From: Paragonimus skrjabini miyazakii
Taxonomy: Eukaryota > Platyhelminthes > Trematoda > Plagiorchiida > Troglotrematidae
NCBI GenBank assembly: GCA_014338405.1
Contig: JTDE01000458.1
Span: 188,796-252,795, forward strand
DNA: 64,000 nt
Direction of reading: 5' to 3'
Part shown: one piece after another, positions 1 to 12,742 of the stretch
How positions within the stretch are numbered: position 1 is the first letter of the stretch
Layout: each line of letters opens with the position of its first letter
The notes under the pieces: model-generated
What the model saw: the letters and a program-made list of their open reading frames with translations, nothing else
The model's database searches: none
What the model was told of the DNA's origin: nothing
Position numbers and translations under genes: made by a program

Positions 1-173
1 CCATACCATTTCTAGTTCTTCCACTTAGTCTTGTTTTAATAATTTTCACCCTTCTTAGTAACGTTTTCTTCTAGGATATTCCACGTCACTGTTGAGGTGA
101 ACAGCGGCCCGAGCCACAGTACCTTTTGGTCAGGCTCATGGCTGTTGTGATGATGATGATGATGATGATGATG
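1..173 (+). mobile_element. RTE-type non-LTR retrotransposon, 3' terminal fragment
   Basis: This is the last stretch of an RTE-like element, cut by the window edge. Seen: a short reading frame ends at a TAG at 26-28 after the residues TISSST-like 'TISSSST'. It is followed by about 120 bp of 3' UTR and a (TGA)n run at 148-173. The same order (frame ending in ISSSSA and stop, similar UTR, ATG/TGA-rich tail) is found on the opposite strand at 42621-42487, downstream of a recognisable RTE C-terminal region. That shared layout is the basis for the call. RTE elements are known to end in short tandem repeats rather than poly(A). It probably lies in an intron of the rootletin gene. A second, separate (TGA)n run follows at 218-241. 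Confidence 0.72.
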
Positions 174-217
174 TGTGGCAGTTAAGCATTAGTGTGAACC
201 ACTGATGTATTGCTGTC

Positions 218-241
218 TATGATGATGATGATGATGATGTA
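218..241 (+). repeat. (TGA)n microsatellite
   Basis: Short run of about seven TGA units, 45 bp past the tail of the RTE fragment. It may be the remnant tail of a second insertion or a spread from the first. Confidence 0.85.
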
Positions 242-1251
242 TACTATGGAATCTACTTCACTGGCAAATAATGTCTTGACTTGCAGGTCTCTCATTTGTG
301 TCGAAGAAGTCTTTGAGACAAGGGAAGGAAAGTCTGTCTGCGCGAACAAAGGTTGTTTCTCAAAGACAGCAAATATCGTAGCAGAAACTTAGCTAACTAG
401 TCAGCTGATAACAGTAGATAAACGCGTTGTTGTTAACAAACAGGCAGAACTAAAAAAGTTATCATTTCTCTAAGCCAAATGTAGTTGTCTGAGACAGACT
501 ACCGATCACTGATTTTGTTACCACGACAACGACTAGATAACTTGTGGCTTGTCATACTGTAAACCGAGAGAGATTGACGATGGAGTGAGTAGTTACCAAG
601 TGAACTAAGCAAACAAACTGCAAACAACTACTTTTCGTGAAGGAAAGCTAAAGTGCTACGTGTGTCATGATGTGTATGATAGGCCAAAAAGTTCTCCAGG
701 TCGGAGGTGGTATGGAAGGGCTATAAAATCGATTACCCAAAAGATCCACTACAAAAGCTGTTAACAAAATTTTACAATTTCAGTGGCAGCAGTGGTAGGC
801 AAACGTTACACATTTCATTCAGTCGAAAACTATTCAAGAATCTGAGCTTCAACCTAACAGCCAGGGAGTTTGGATAAAAATCCCAATAAGTGAACGGAAC
901 TCATATTGATCCGTGTAATGAAACGATGATGCAAATAATAACACATTCACCAGGCATTCTATGATATACGGGGCAATCCATACGACATCCACCGAAACCT
1001 TCAGTTTGGACGACTCCATCATAGATGTTCCCATGCAACCACGTCTTCTGCAACACAATCAGACCGATGTCAGCGTATTCACGAAATTGTATGATACTGT
1101 CTACACCAATCATGTTACTGGGTAAGTAACAAATGTTTCAACTTACCAGCATAAATGTATGCATCTCCGTAAGGTTTTGCTTTCGGAATGCAGCCTTTCA
1201 TCATGCGACGTTTTCTGACATTCCCCTTAGATTTTTAATAAAGTCTTTATC

Positions 1252-1397
1252 ATATTGCCCAAAGATTCGAATGGTGGAGACGCAAAAACACAAAATGATT
1301 TTAGACAACCGCAACAGCAATTTGACATAGTGTTGTTGCGGTTGTCTAAAGTCATTTTGTGTTTTTGCGTCTCCACCATTCGAATCGTTGGGCATAT
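1252..1397. repeat. Near-perfect foldback (inverted repeat)
   Basis: Arms 1252-1319 and 1331-1397 are reverse complements across an 11-nt loop. A 35-bp core (1264-1298 with 1352-1386) is perfect, and the whole stem of about 67 bp has three mismatches and one bulge. No gene is recognised here. Candidate explanations are a foldback/MITE-like element, a retroelement inversion like the one in the SINE at 45413, or a hairpin RNA precursor. The near-perfect match implies a recent origin or selection. Confidence 0.93.
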
Positions 1398-4300
1398 CCC
1401 CTAATTTGTTGAACATTGTGAAAGAGGACGACATCCGGAATAGTCAAGACAATTTTTACACGACCAGACCTGACTGCCCCAGGGTCACCTATTCAAATTA
1501 GACAGAGCACTGGTACACAGAAAATGTCCGCTATCATTTTAGAGCACTTCAGAAACACAAATGTATATAATGTGTACTGGACACTCAAGGCTTTCCGAAC
1601 GCAGACAGTTTTTCTCTTTCTTTCTTGGTCGATCAGATGTTTTAGCAAAGGTTATTACTCTAAACCCAAGCAGGCAGACATACAGGACGTCACTTAGTAA
1701 ATGTAATTGGCTAACTGCACAATATTTGGGTAATACAACCTCAAGTAGTCAAATATCACGGGCAACAAGTAATGGAACAAACAAAGATTTTATAAGCGCA
1801 ACTTTGTTTGATGATAGAACCTGTCTGAGAAATTCTGCCGAATGTAACCTTTGGTAGTTTTCATTGAGACTGACATTGATGTGTCCCTTGTTGACGCCAG
1901 GTTGAAACAGTCGCGTGATGTGTCTATTCAACACCGCATATAATGGTGTGTTGGTTTTTAAAACTTTCTAGCCTACACTTGTTACAAATTGCCCACGGTC
2001 AAAATGTTAATTTAGTTAAAGGAGAATAATTACCCACCGTATCGACGTTTTGCAGTTGGAATCAAGTAAAAGCAACAGGAGTTATCTGTCCTACGTTTAT
2101 TAAGTAATACATGGGTCGTCTTTCACATCAAATTGAAAATGAACGATTACACGAAGTTCAGATAGGTAGCTTAACATCAATGCTATCAACTACGCACCCA
2201 TAAGACTATGGTTTGCACTAGATTTCAGTATAATTTCCACATTTCCCCATGTTCCAGGCGGTGGGTATTGACTACTTTACGCTACAATGCGCATTGTTTC
2301 GTTCGAACATCTGACTGAAAGAGTAAGATGTCTGTCATACGTGGTTGTCATAGTATCAGACAGAGGTGACTCATAAACAAAAGTTTACCAGCCCACACTT
2401 TGCTGGGTTTCTTTCTGTTTAACCTAAACCAAAGTTACGAGTTCAATGCCACCCAAACGTAGCACTGACTGCCGTACAAGTGAATTAAGATCTCTTATCT
2501 GTTAAGTAAACTGGAAGAGAATGTATAAATCTAGGCCTACCAGAAGACGCTCTTTTTTATATTTATGCCCTTTTGAATTTTTCATGTAGTAATGTCTACT
2601 ATGGAAAATCACAGTCACTCTATGAAATATGAGACCAGCCGATTAGAACAAAAGGTTACACTCATGGTCAGTGTTACTCTGAAAGTATCATATCCAAAAG
2701 ACGAAGTACGTCTTAATTTTGTTCGTTATTGAACCAACATCATCGCATTGAACAACATTTGCAGAGTATATGGATGACTTAGTATGTACACATTACTCTG
2801 AACACGTGAATACAAATTTTCTAATTGTTATACCAGAAAGTATGTGAATGATAACTGGAAGTAATCCACACAAAATGTTGAAAGATATCCCGTACTGCCA
2901 AGAAAGCAGATTCGTGGGTTAACTGCACAGTTATTGAGGAAACTCTGGGGGATATTCTGTATATTCTGGAAGTGACTTCCTTAACGTAGGGCTTAGCGAA
3001 CATTTTTATGCAAGATAAATTTGAAATTTTTCTGCGATATCTTTCTCGAAATCTTTTAGTCGTGCTCCTGTCAAAAGCAATCCTAATTTGTTCATAAAGA
3101 CATTCAGAATGGTAATTACTTGCAGAGATTATTTGATTCATATTTTTTCTGCTTAAAATGAAGCAATATCCTTGTGACTACTTCACAGGCATTGTCAGCA
3201 TCATGTTCTTTTGAGTAAGCCTCGTTTCAATATCATCTTTCAGAATGAAAGATCGAACACAGCTAATTCGATGTATGCGCGCTATAATTTACGCATACGG
3301 AATGCCCGTACTACGAGAACTGCCTAACTCAAACAATGTTATCCGAGTGACTCAGTTAGTGAATTAGTGTAGGCAGACGGGGTTATTTGCACCGAATAGG
3401 GAACAGATTATTAAACACATGAGCAGTGCAACAAAGGTGGTGGACCAGTCTCTCATGCAAGTATAGGGTGGTTGTATGCGTAAACTGCGGTTCGATCGTC
3501 AAGAAGATTACAGGTTTGATTATAGTTTCACTGAAAATTTAACGTAAAGTTGATCATGTCAACCGAATTTTGGTTACATAAACACGTAGTGGTCTAGTGT
3601 ATTCATTCGGTTTTGCTTGACACTCTTCAAGTCAGAAGAAGATCACTCTAGTTGACTTTCATCACACAGCACAAAATATAATGCTTTAAACAGTGCTTCA
3701 TGATGACTTGGCCCGTCTGTCATTCCCAAGAACCAGAGATAATGGTAGACTGCTGTATGTTTAGAAGAAAACGTCGCTTTGCCAGTCTTCTGATATATTT
3801 AGCGCTTGCAAGAAAATTTCCTCAATGTCACAAACTCGCTAGACCAGCGTGCACATCATATGAACAACTTAATCTAAACTTTTGCCTGCTGAATATTGGG
3901 ACCTTCGAAGGCGAAAGTGGAGGTATGACGGAAGTGAACATGTACAGACGGAAACTGAATGTTCATGAATGGAGATTAGCACAGAGTGAGTTTTCAACTT
4001 TCGAGATCATTAGTAGGTGGACAGTGGTAGTTAGTACTGTGTGTTGATTTCTGGTACCTTCAAGTCCTTAAATCCGCAAAAAGTCACATGAAGAGGTCTT
4101 TTGACACAAAAACTCGAATATGTCGCCATACGTTACTGAGCATATGGCGATCGTTCTCACATGACGGCCGTTCGCGAAGATCAAGTGTATTTATTACTTG
4201 ATACTGCGTTATAAAATATGTGCTAAAACATGTTTTCAGTTTTTTAATATCTAGAACATGTTCCATAAGGGCGTCTTTTTCTTTAGCCTACAACCACTAC

Positions 4301-4560
4301 CAGAATTTACGACCCACTCAGATAGAAGCATGTGCACGTCGTATAAGAGTGAGTTAAAAGCTATTTTATTCAAATATGGCGACCGGTTACTTAAGCGGAT
4401 TGCATGCGCGACTTAGTTTTCTTATAAGCCTCGTAAAATCCGTGCCTTTATGATTGGGTGCAAAGCTACATACTTCCTCTCTCACAAGCGTGTTATGCCA
4501 ACGTACAATGCAATTCTCATCTACGAAGTTAAAAACGGAGTGTTGATTTGTTGCACTTAC
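1398..4560 (-). other. Rootletin intron (partial), no further gene seen
   Basis: Sequence downstream of the last visible rootletin exon. Starting from the RRAAH residues at the end of that exon, I found no following exon matching the next conserved rootletin block, so it probably lies left of the window. Apart from the possible Penelope-like frame at 2821-3141, the stretch holds only short unrecognised frames. Confidence 0.6.
2821..3141 (-). mobile_element. Possible Penelope-like element remnant (RT C-terminal region)
   Basis: A 106-residue open frame contains KPYVKEVTSRIYRI, which resembles the 'PYV-GVS-I-RIL' segment that links the reverse transcriptase thumb to the GIY-YIG region in Penelope-like elements. 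It is preceded by a YHSE...R-rich stretch like the usual 'NGYP-F' segment. No catalytic motif is present. The similarity was recognised by eye and is short, so this could be chance. It lies in the presumed intron downstream of rootletin exon 7. Confidence 0.38.
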
Positions 4561-4919
4561 ATGAGCTGCTCTTCTGTTCAAAGCAGTCTGCACAGCAGAG
4601 ACGGTTGATTCGGCGAGGTGCAAGCTGGAACCAGCTCGGTATTTGGAATGGATTAATCTACGTAAGTGGCTTAATTCTCCTCGCCCAATTCCGTACCATT
4701 TTTGCCCCAGTTGATCAGATTCTACTACATCCAGCTGAGGTGAATTAGGTCTTGATTTATCTTTCTCCTCATCTGTACGATCTCTCATGATAGCGGACTC
4801 TTCGGATTTGTGTATATTGTGATCCGTTGAACGCTCGAATTCACGACCTGTCAACCACTCCGGGTGTCTTGGACTCAACGTAGGTTCTTCTGCCTCGTCT
4901 GCCTCGGCGATCAATGAAT
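4561..4919 (-). CDS. CROCC: Rootletin, coding exon 7 of those visible (gene continues left)
   Basis: The acceptor is TTATTTCAG and the donor is GTAAGT (rc of 4555-4560). The exon encodes about 119 residues. The first two thirds are acidic and serine-rich low complexity. The C-terminal part, ESTVSAVQTALNRRAAHV, matches the vertebrate rootletin segment 'SSTLALIHSALHKRQLQV', which follows a similarly disordered, Ser/Pro-rich linker. This is where the long coiled-coil rod of rootletin begins. Phase: the exon opens with two bases of a codon, whereas the preceding visible exon closes on a whole codon. So either a small exon between them was missed or a different splice site is used (for example the AG before GCAGACGAG at the start of the exon). 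The assignment rests on alignment by eye but fits in order and spacing with six other exons. Confidence 0.85.
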
Positions 4920-5614
4920 CTGAAATAACCAACTTTGAGAAGGGACGGAAAGAAATTGCAACTGTTATGAAGACACATCGACTCTCAGACGTAGAGTTCC
5001 TGCGTAAATGATTATAAACAATAGGGTCGAATTAAATCAATAATCACTAATTTAGACTAAAGAAACTTTTATACGCCTGTTTGGTATCAAGGTTTTCACC
5101 ACCAACATCCAGATTGCGGATTATACGCTCTATACAACAGCGTTTCACTTAATATTATGACTTATTTTACAAATAAAGAAGTTGAGCCATGAATAGGTTC
5201 TTATAAAAATGTCCGTCGTTGTGGTCTTGAACAAAACCGTATCATGATCGTACATTTTGCCTCATTTCACTGTCATTTCAAGGACTGATAAAAATATGAC
5301 AGGACTCATCACGTCGACTTTTAATGACGGAAGTAAAGTGGCTTTATAAAAAATGCCTCCAAAGATTTATCGTTTACCTTGTCTATCGTGAACACGAAGT
5401 TCATCAGTAATTTCAGCGTTGGTGCAAAACTGTTACATTTATAGTGACTGATTAAGGTTACAGTCCAGACACGAAAACAATGAACAACATTTGGGTGGAA
5501 GTACTTCGTTCTGATGAGGAGATCAATTCATTTTTGTAAGTGTCTATAATTTGTGAAACTCACAACGCATGTTTTTAGTAACTCGCAAAGCAGCTCAACA
5601 GATTGAAAACCTAC
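4920..5614 (-). other. Rootletin intron 6
   Basis: About 0.7 kb between exons 6 and 7. The phases of the flanking exons do not agree (0 against 1), so a micro-exon may be hidden here. None was found convincingly. Confidence 0.6.
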
Positions 5615-5866
5615 CTGTGCAATTTGACTAAGAGCCTGGTGCATAACATGAGTGTGTTCAATTAGTTGTTTCGTCGCTTTCAAGTGATCATCTCCCTCAC
5701 TGGCACTCAGTTCCTCGGTAGGTTCTTCTCCAGAAGTTTCAGATTCTGTGTGTAAGCGTTTGGTTCTCTTGGAAACCTTCTTTCCAGTTTTGAACTCCAG
5801 ACTGTCCTGGAAAATGCCTGAACGAAGCTGGCGCATCGTTGTCAGAATACGATCTCGATCGGCCAA
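5615..5866 (-). CDS. CROCC: Rootletin, coding exon 6
   Basis: The acceptor is CCGATTGTAG and the donor is GTAGGT. The exon is 252 bp, phase 0 at both ends, 84 residues with no stop. It starts LADRDRILTTMRQLRSGIF and ends HQALSQIAQ. It lies where vertebrate rootletin has 'NKDLTEKLEALESL...LRDLAQAVLSDSES', and the closing LIEHTHVMHQALSQIAQ aligns with 'LQQTLRDLAQ'. The middle is charged (KKVSKRTKR, then an acidic SETSGEEPTEE stretch), a lineage-specific loop. The phase agrees with exon 5, but about 5.5 kb of intron separates them, so an extra exon between them cannot be ruled out. Confidence 0.86.
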
Positions 5867-8800
5867 CTACAATCGGAAAAGTTGTTCAACAGGGGTTGAG
5901 ATTGTAAAGAAAAAGTACCGGTCTTTGCATTAAATTTTGAGTTTGAATTAAATATGAAACTATCTCACATCCCAGTAACATCTGGTCTACTGCTTTGCAG
6001 TGTTTTGGGTAAGCTTACAAAAGCGCAGATATGACTTACAGAAGGTGGGAATATGATTCTGCTGGGAAATCGGAATTCTACCAAAAGTGACCTTATTTCA
6101 GTCATCGGTCTCTTAATCAGAATGTACATTTCATTAGCATCTTTCTAAAAGAAGCTTCTAAGCCTTGTTTTGTTTCTATTGATATTTCTGAGCAGTTATG
6201 TTATGTTCAAGAAGTAGAGGCTAGTTCACTCTCTCACGAAACAGCCGTTCTGACCAGTTTCATTGAAATCACGTTGGGAACTACCGAATTTTCATATCCA
6301 AACTGCCAGTCATATGGGTCCTGATTGGTGGTCAACTACTCCCTTCTCGGGGCGGTTGAGCATTTCAAAACATTCTCGCAAGTGACTAATGTTGAGCAAA
6401 GGATTTGTCAGTGTGGTTATCCCGGCGAGTAGACCAGACCTCAACTCCAAGTTGTAGTAGGCATTCCGCTTTTGACGATCTTTAATTAGGAAACAACACT
6501 AGCCCACAGTATTTTTCTAAACGGATTGAGTGAACGTCTGCGTGGATGCGAAAGCAGGAACCAACCTGGGATGAGTAGTTCAGTACTTATTTCAGTTACT
6601 TATTAGGATCGAAGTCTCCTTTCTTATTGTTCCACACGCACAATGGAGTTAGCCTGGATTCATGAACATATGTCTGAACATTACTTTCTCACTCTATATA
6701 CGTAAAACGACTGAATATTTGTTGACGGTAGGATAAGTCCGGATTATTTTTATGTTACTCTAAAGGTAATCGAGACACCAATTTTCACCTGATAAATTGA
6801 TAACGCAAGTTCATCATGGTGGTTGAAACGAAAGGGACGAGAGCGTTTAAATCTCAAGAATGTCGGTCCGTTACAACTCACCTACATGTGAAAATTTTGC
6901 TTGGAACGATAGGAAAATTAATTCCGATTCAGATGAATACATGTATTGGAATCGACGGTTTAAACTGGGGCAAGAACAACGTCATTATCCGCAGACGTTT
7001 AGATGGCAACTTGAGAGAGTGTATCACGAAACCGGATTCTCAACCCTTGGGTAAACTCCGTTATCTACCCATTCTGAATCGTAGATTTCACGACTTTATG
7101 GCTACGATTATACGGGATTTGTTGCGTAGTGTACACGTGAATGCATTAGCTGATGGAGTAATCACTACTGTTCGAACCAACAACCAAAGGTGCCATGTAT
7201 TTAAAGGATGCATTAAAACAGAATTCAAAGACTCACTTCTACCTACTGGAACAATGCATTAAATTTGTGCGTCTTTAGAATCACGGTTACCTGCGTTTGT
7301 TAAAGAAGTATGGTCACTTCGTAATGACATATTTTTTCCCAAAATATTAGAAATGATGGATCCGTACTTGTAAAAGAGCTTCAAGTTTGAAAACACTAAA
7401 TATTCCGCACAATACTTCACTGAGCCAGACCACTACCTGCTTGGTCAAAGTGTTCTATGAACCAACTTTTGCGCACAGAGTTACGAACACAGTGTTATAC
7501 AACATATGGCGTGGAATATCCTTTCTCGGTTGAACCGAACTTCCAAAAGTGACCGGTTTTTATCCCTCTTTAAAAGCTGCCATTAATACGTCTATATCTT
7601 CCACTGCTTGGGAGCTTTCGTGAGTGCTAATAGAAATGGATTATTTCAACGTGCGTAAGACGACACAGGTTGCCGTGTAGGTCAGGCGTCTTCTTATTCA
7701 GATAATCTATTCATCAACAATCTCCATAAGATTAACAACAAAGAAGTAATACTAATGGTATAAGCACCGTATTCAATTATATATGCGGAAATAGATTGCA
7801 CCTTAACCAAAAGATGGGTCTAAAAGTTTGAAACAATCAGAATAGGGTTTGGAGTTTGTTTAGTCAGGCTCAGTGGCCGAACTCAGCATAGACGATAGGA
7901 TCTTAGGTGTAGTCAAAAAGAAACTCCATTAAGGTTTTCTGAAATTAGTGAATGTCGTATTGCCTGGAAGCTGTGAAAAAAGCAGCTGATTTGAAGCGTA
8001 TGGACTGGTGGCATGCAAAACAGAGCAATGGTTTACAAATAATAAGTCCATCACGGTTGTCACAAGGGGAGACTAATCCACATTACCAACAATATTTCCC
8101 TACTAAACTGAAAGTGAACCTAAAGCTACGTTCCAGTGAAGGAGTAGCACTCATCAATAGTAAGGATACTATTTTTCAATCACGAACACCCGAAGATTTC
8201 TTGAACACAGATGCGGCAACTGTCACCACCTTAAAAAGACAAAGTATTTTTAAGTATAACAGTTGCCATGACAAAGAATCACACCATCGTGTCCCAGTTA
8301 CCTCTACACAACTCTTCCGGCCTCGAAAGGTCCACTCACACCTTCACGCATACAGACACTTCACTTCGGTCGTGGAGCTTATTATTATTTCTAGTCTCTA
8401 CTTGTGAGGGATGGTTACTGTGATTTTAGATTGCATTTATTTTCGAACAGTTAGATAATACAATTCGGTTTCATGAATTTGAATATTCTGTTTGACTGTG
8501 TTGATATAACGGCAAACTATCGAACACATATTTTCCGGATATTTTTCAACAACTTATAAAAAATAACTGCTTCATAATTTTCTGGTTCTGTGTCACAGCT
8601 CAGAGGTAAATCAAGAAAGTTCCCGCCACATAATTGGCCTTGTCAGTAGTTGATTTCCCAGCCATCTTTAAACGTGTGTGCTCGAATTACTTGAGGCTTT
8701 AACAGTCCGCTTCAATCAATCAGTAACAATCGGTTTCCGACCAAAGGTATTAGAAAAATTCCTAATGACACGTAAACGATGGGTGCAAAAACAATCCAAC

Positions 8801-11321
8801 ATACTTCATGATTTTATCGTGGTCTCTAAGGCATTAAATGGACATGTTGGATGATCAGTTCACAGCAAAGATGGTTGAAAGTGTATTGTTTAAGAAAGCA
8901 CAGTATGAGCTTCCATTAATTCTCCGAGTTTGCTGGACGAAACTTACTGATAAGAGACAACTAATTGATGCATCCGGCTTAGACCTGTCGAAGGTGTCAG
9001 CGGCGTGTACGGTTTTACAGCTCTAATGAAACTAAACTATTGGGAAGTTATGGGGCTCAGGATGTATCCCATCATAGGATGATTGGTAACGACAAACCGA
9101 TTCTGAACGAACTACAGGCATCTTATCCCTGTAGTATTAAATTATGCACGCATGTGACCACCCACTAGCGGACGTCATTCTACTAAGTAAAAACGAACAA
9201 TCAATGGATCATTCTCTGAATCTTAGTTTTCAGATAGGATATAGGCAGAACTTTTCAGCTAAGGTCATCCCACCTTATAACATACTGTCAAAATCTGTGG
9301 TCTGGGCTGAATCAACTAAGAAGTGCAACACTACTCAATAAACTTGTCGACTGCGAGTAAATCTCTCTCATCCTTTTGTCTAACACACTCCCACAGGTAG
9401 CCAGATGCGTATGTTTGCCAGTGCGTCTATTTGTATTTTACTCGTATTTGTCTGCATGCACTTGTTACTATGTTTATTCGCTTGCCGATCGGTTGTGTCA
9501 GCATGTAGTTATAATGTGTTTTCTGCATGTTAACGATTCTCTTCATATTCGCCTTTCTCTATGTACAACTATATTATTCACAAGTGCAAACCGTCCGAAG
9601 ATTTTTACCTTTTGATTATCACAGAGAGTGGAACACAAATGTTTGATCTTTTCCTCCCAATAATGTACTATGAACAGATGAATACCACTATTTTCCTACA
9701 CGATGGCCTATTTGATCACATGTTTATCAACCACTCATTTATCTCCAGTCAGATTGGCCTTCCTTGGAGCTCAGACAACATCCCAGGAAATTTGCAGCGG
9801 AAGTTTAAGTTATACTTCACTTAAAGCAGGACCGTTTTTCTAAGAAAATGAGGACCTCTATCAGTTGTAGTCAGTGCTCGAGACAGCTTAGTTTACCGTA
9901 TAAATTTTCATCGTCTCAAATCGCTCTAAAAAGCCCTTCAAGCAGTTGAAGTGGATAATTTATCCAGTGGACTAACGGAGTGTCTGTACAGAGTATCCGA
10001 TTAATTGGTACCTCCTAAAAGTAAGGTAGTTATCGTAACAAATAAGATTACAAACAATAATGAGGGCCGAAAAACTTTTGTCTTTGTAATTAATGAGTGC
10101 AGTTCCACTTGGCAAATACAGCTGATGCAATATAAGATACCTTGCTGCCTTGATTTTGGTATGTGTGACAACCGTCTCATTTAAAGATGGATGACTGTTC
10201 TTGCATGTGGCTTAAAAGTCGTAAAAACTTCCGCAATCTCATGGGACAATTTATATTTAACTTGTTACGTTGTTAATTTTCCCGGCCTCCCAGTGGGCTT
10301 GCTTAAAAATTCATTAAGCCCGTAGCTAGTATGTGGCACTCACTCAAACACACCCCATTGTTCCATAAATTCAGTTGCCCAATAGCTGACAGAATGGCAG
10401 GATATGGAGGGTATATCTGAAAACGTTCGCAGCAGATAATTGCAAGCTTCTATTTGACCCTCTCGTCAGCTTTACGAAAGTATTCAGTAAATGGAGATCC
10501 TGTTTGATATCGCATAATAGTTAACACCATTAAATGGCACACAGAATACTAGTACCTCCTTTCCTAGCAATTACAAATGGTGATAACTTCAAAACGACCA
10601 GTGATTTGAATAGGAAATCTGCAAGTGATATGTGGATGTATAATTTCCATTACACATTCTGCACGATTAGTAATTGCGCTGGATACGTATTCGCTTCCCG
10701 ATACTGATTAGACCATTATTGTCCTGACGTTTGATCAATCGGATTACTAGTTGTGAACAAGGACCAGTTTCAGACAACGGTGAAATCAACGTCATAATTT
10801 AGCTGTTTGATAAATATCAAGAAAGTGTGAAACGGATTAAAAATGAAGGTACATGTACGTAGCACACACAAGACAGTCCTACAATAGATTATATTTATTT
10901 TCATGAAAAGTTGCAGATATTCGAAAACGTTTTCACAGGGTTCCCTTGTTGGAAAGTTCTCGAAACTTCTTGAGGGCAGAGGATTTTTACTAAAGTTTCT
11001 GGTTCCCTCATTTTTGTTTAATGTTATCTGTTGGAACGAATTACATTTTCGCGAAAGGTTTATAATAAATTGTGAGTGAAAACCACTAATGTGTGATCAT
11101 TGTATATTTCACTGTAAATGAAGAATATTTAGTTACAACAGCGTTTTATCAGTGAAAGTTAAGAAGCCAAATTAGTAACCCTGAGTAAGCTCTCCCACAC
11201 AAATAATTTTTAAAAAATTTCAATGGTAGCGTGAAGCATGTTCAGATCACAAAGTTATTAAAAAATGACATAAGAAGTAGACGTTATAAACATCCGCACA
11301 ACGTTAGCTGACTCTACTCAC
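5867..11321 (-). other. Rootletin intron 5
   Basis: About 5.5 kb with no recognised gene. It contains two fairly long plus-strand open frames (6816-7262, 148 codons; 7952-8407, 151 codons) with no motif I recognise and no splice or promoter context. At this base composition such lengths can occur by chance, so they are not called as genes. The rest is AT-rich and featureless to me. Confidence 0.7.
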
Positions 11322-11579
11322 TTGCATCGCCAAGCGTTCATTGGCTGCATTTGCTTCTGACAACTTGCTTTCGGTCTCAGCCAAGCGAGCCTGGCTTTTG
11401 GTTAAGGATTCCGTTATGATGCGTACACGGTCTGCGGCCTCCGTCTCTAGCGTGCTCACGTATTTAGATTCTCGTTTTAGATTTGCTTGAGTCTGAACTT
11501 CATTCGCACGGATGTTAATTTCCAAGTTGCCACAAACAGCCTGAATATTGCGTGTAGATCGAACTAATTCAGTGCGAGC
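11322..11579 (-). CDS. CROCC: Rootletin, coding exon 5
   Basis: Acceptor TTTTGTTTTAG, donor GTGAGT, 258 bp, phase 0 at both ends, 86 residues. It starts ARTELVRSTRNIQAVCGNLE, matching 'GGELARTSRAVQEAGLGL' in vertebrate rootletin, and continues as a heptad-rich coiled coil ending SKLSEANAANERLAMQ, matching 'AVKRLEKQNLEKDQ'. The order and spacing relative to exon 4 are the same as in the vertebrate protein. The gene product is a structural coiled-coil protein of the ciliary rootlet and centriole linker. In a flatworm it would act in ciliated cells such as flame cells, miracidial epidermis and sensory endings (inference). Confidence 0.93.
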
Positions 11580-12742
11580 CTAAAACAAAAGGAACAATGT
11601 AGACAGAATCGTGTCAACTGCAGATTTGATCAGTTTCGAATTTTCCGTTCATTCCCTCATAAATCCCGTTAAATAATATAAGATAACCGTGACGGACAAC
11701 ATTACGCTGTTGAATCACCACATGCACACTGCTGACCTTGTATCTGAAAGAAAACTCCCTGTCCTCCACTAATCTATGCTTGTGATCTCATTCTCCTGCT
11801 GCACGACAAAATAAGCAGATCGTACGACGAAGCGTTTGTAAAAGTGGGACAGGTTCGACCATATTTATCAACACTGCAGTCGTCGCATATTTAGCCTATA
11901 CGTATCACTGGGTCGGCCCAAATCAGGCGATCCGTGTTGTCTACAAACTTCCGGTAAACTACCCCCAATTTGGTCAGACAACGGATGCTAGTTATTGCTG
12001 AATCGATCGCTATTCAATCATGCAATCCGATTTTGTGCCCACAGCAAACACTTCTACAGGCCCTGCATTTGCCGTGGCCAAAGGTCACATCACCAGTTTG
12101 TACGTCCATCCAGGCACCAACCGATAATTCCGTGAAGTACTGGTGGGTGGTACTCCAAACCAGTCATCATTAGCACGAGTGATTTGCCGTCTGATTATCT
12201 GGCTGATAGAGGCTTGGACATTTTTGTAACACTTTACGTGATCTAATGATATTCCGTTGAACCTATCTGTGCTGTTTATATACTGTTTTGACTTCGCCGA
12301 ACCTATATGGTTGTATTGACTCGGTAATGAATTATCGAAAACAATTGTTCGCCACGGTTTCATTCTTTAAATAACAGTCGATTAAATACACGGGGTTACG
12401 TTTGTAAGACGGAGCAATCAGTAATATATCGCAGACACTTCTGTAGCAAGCTTTATAAACGGTTTTAGTAGTTAGAATTGTCTCGAATTGAAAACCTGAA
12501 GGTGTTTCAAGTGACCATAATGAAAAAGTATGTAAAAGATATTATACTTATAACGGCTTTGTTTCTGTGGCATGGGCTATGAAAAAGTCCGCGAGTATGA
12601 ATAAAATACTGAAGCAGAATCACATCAACTTCATGTTCGATCAAGTGTTTGAGGCGTATTTTCGGATTCCAATACTCTTCGCCGCACATTTATAGTCTAG
12701 AATATCAGCGAGAAAAATACGTACAAGAATGTTCACACTCAC
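11580..12742 (-). other. Rootletin intron 4, carrying a Penelope-like remnant
   Basis: A 1.2-kb intron between two well-supported exons. Its centre is occupied by an opposite-strand Penelope-like fragment (11824-12095). The rest is unassigned. Confidence 0.85.
11824..12095 (+). mobile_element. Penelope-like element, C-terminal GIY-YIG region (pseudogene)
   Basis: Plus-strand frames give AVVAYLAYTYHWVGPNQAIR, then VVYKLPVNYP. After a frameshift near 11965 they give RQRMLVIAESIAIQSCNPIL and LCPQQTLLQALHLPWP. This reproduces the C-terminal end of PLE proteins: '-A-V-HL-DTGH-V-P-QAFRVIYK-P', then 'EALAIKK-KP-LC-QK-FVQ-L-LPW', downstream of the GIY-YIG endonuclease core. It has at least one frameshift and no intact upstream domain, so it is dead. 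It is inserted in antisense orientation in rootletin intron 4. Confidence 0.75.
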
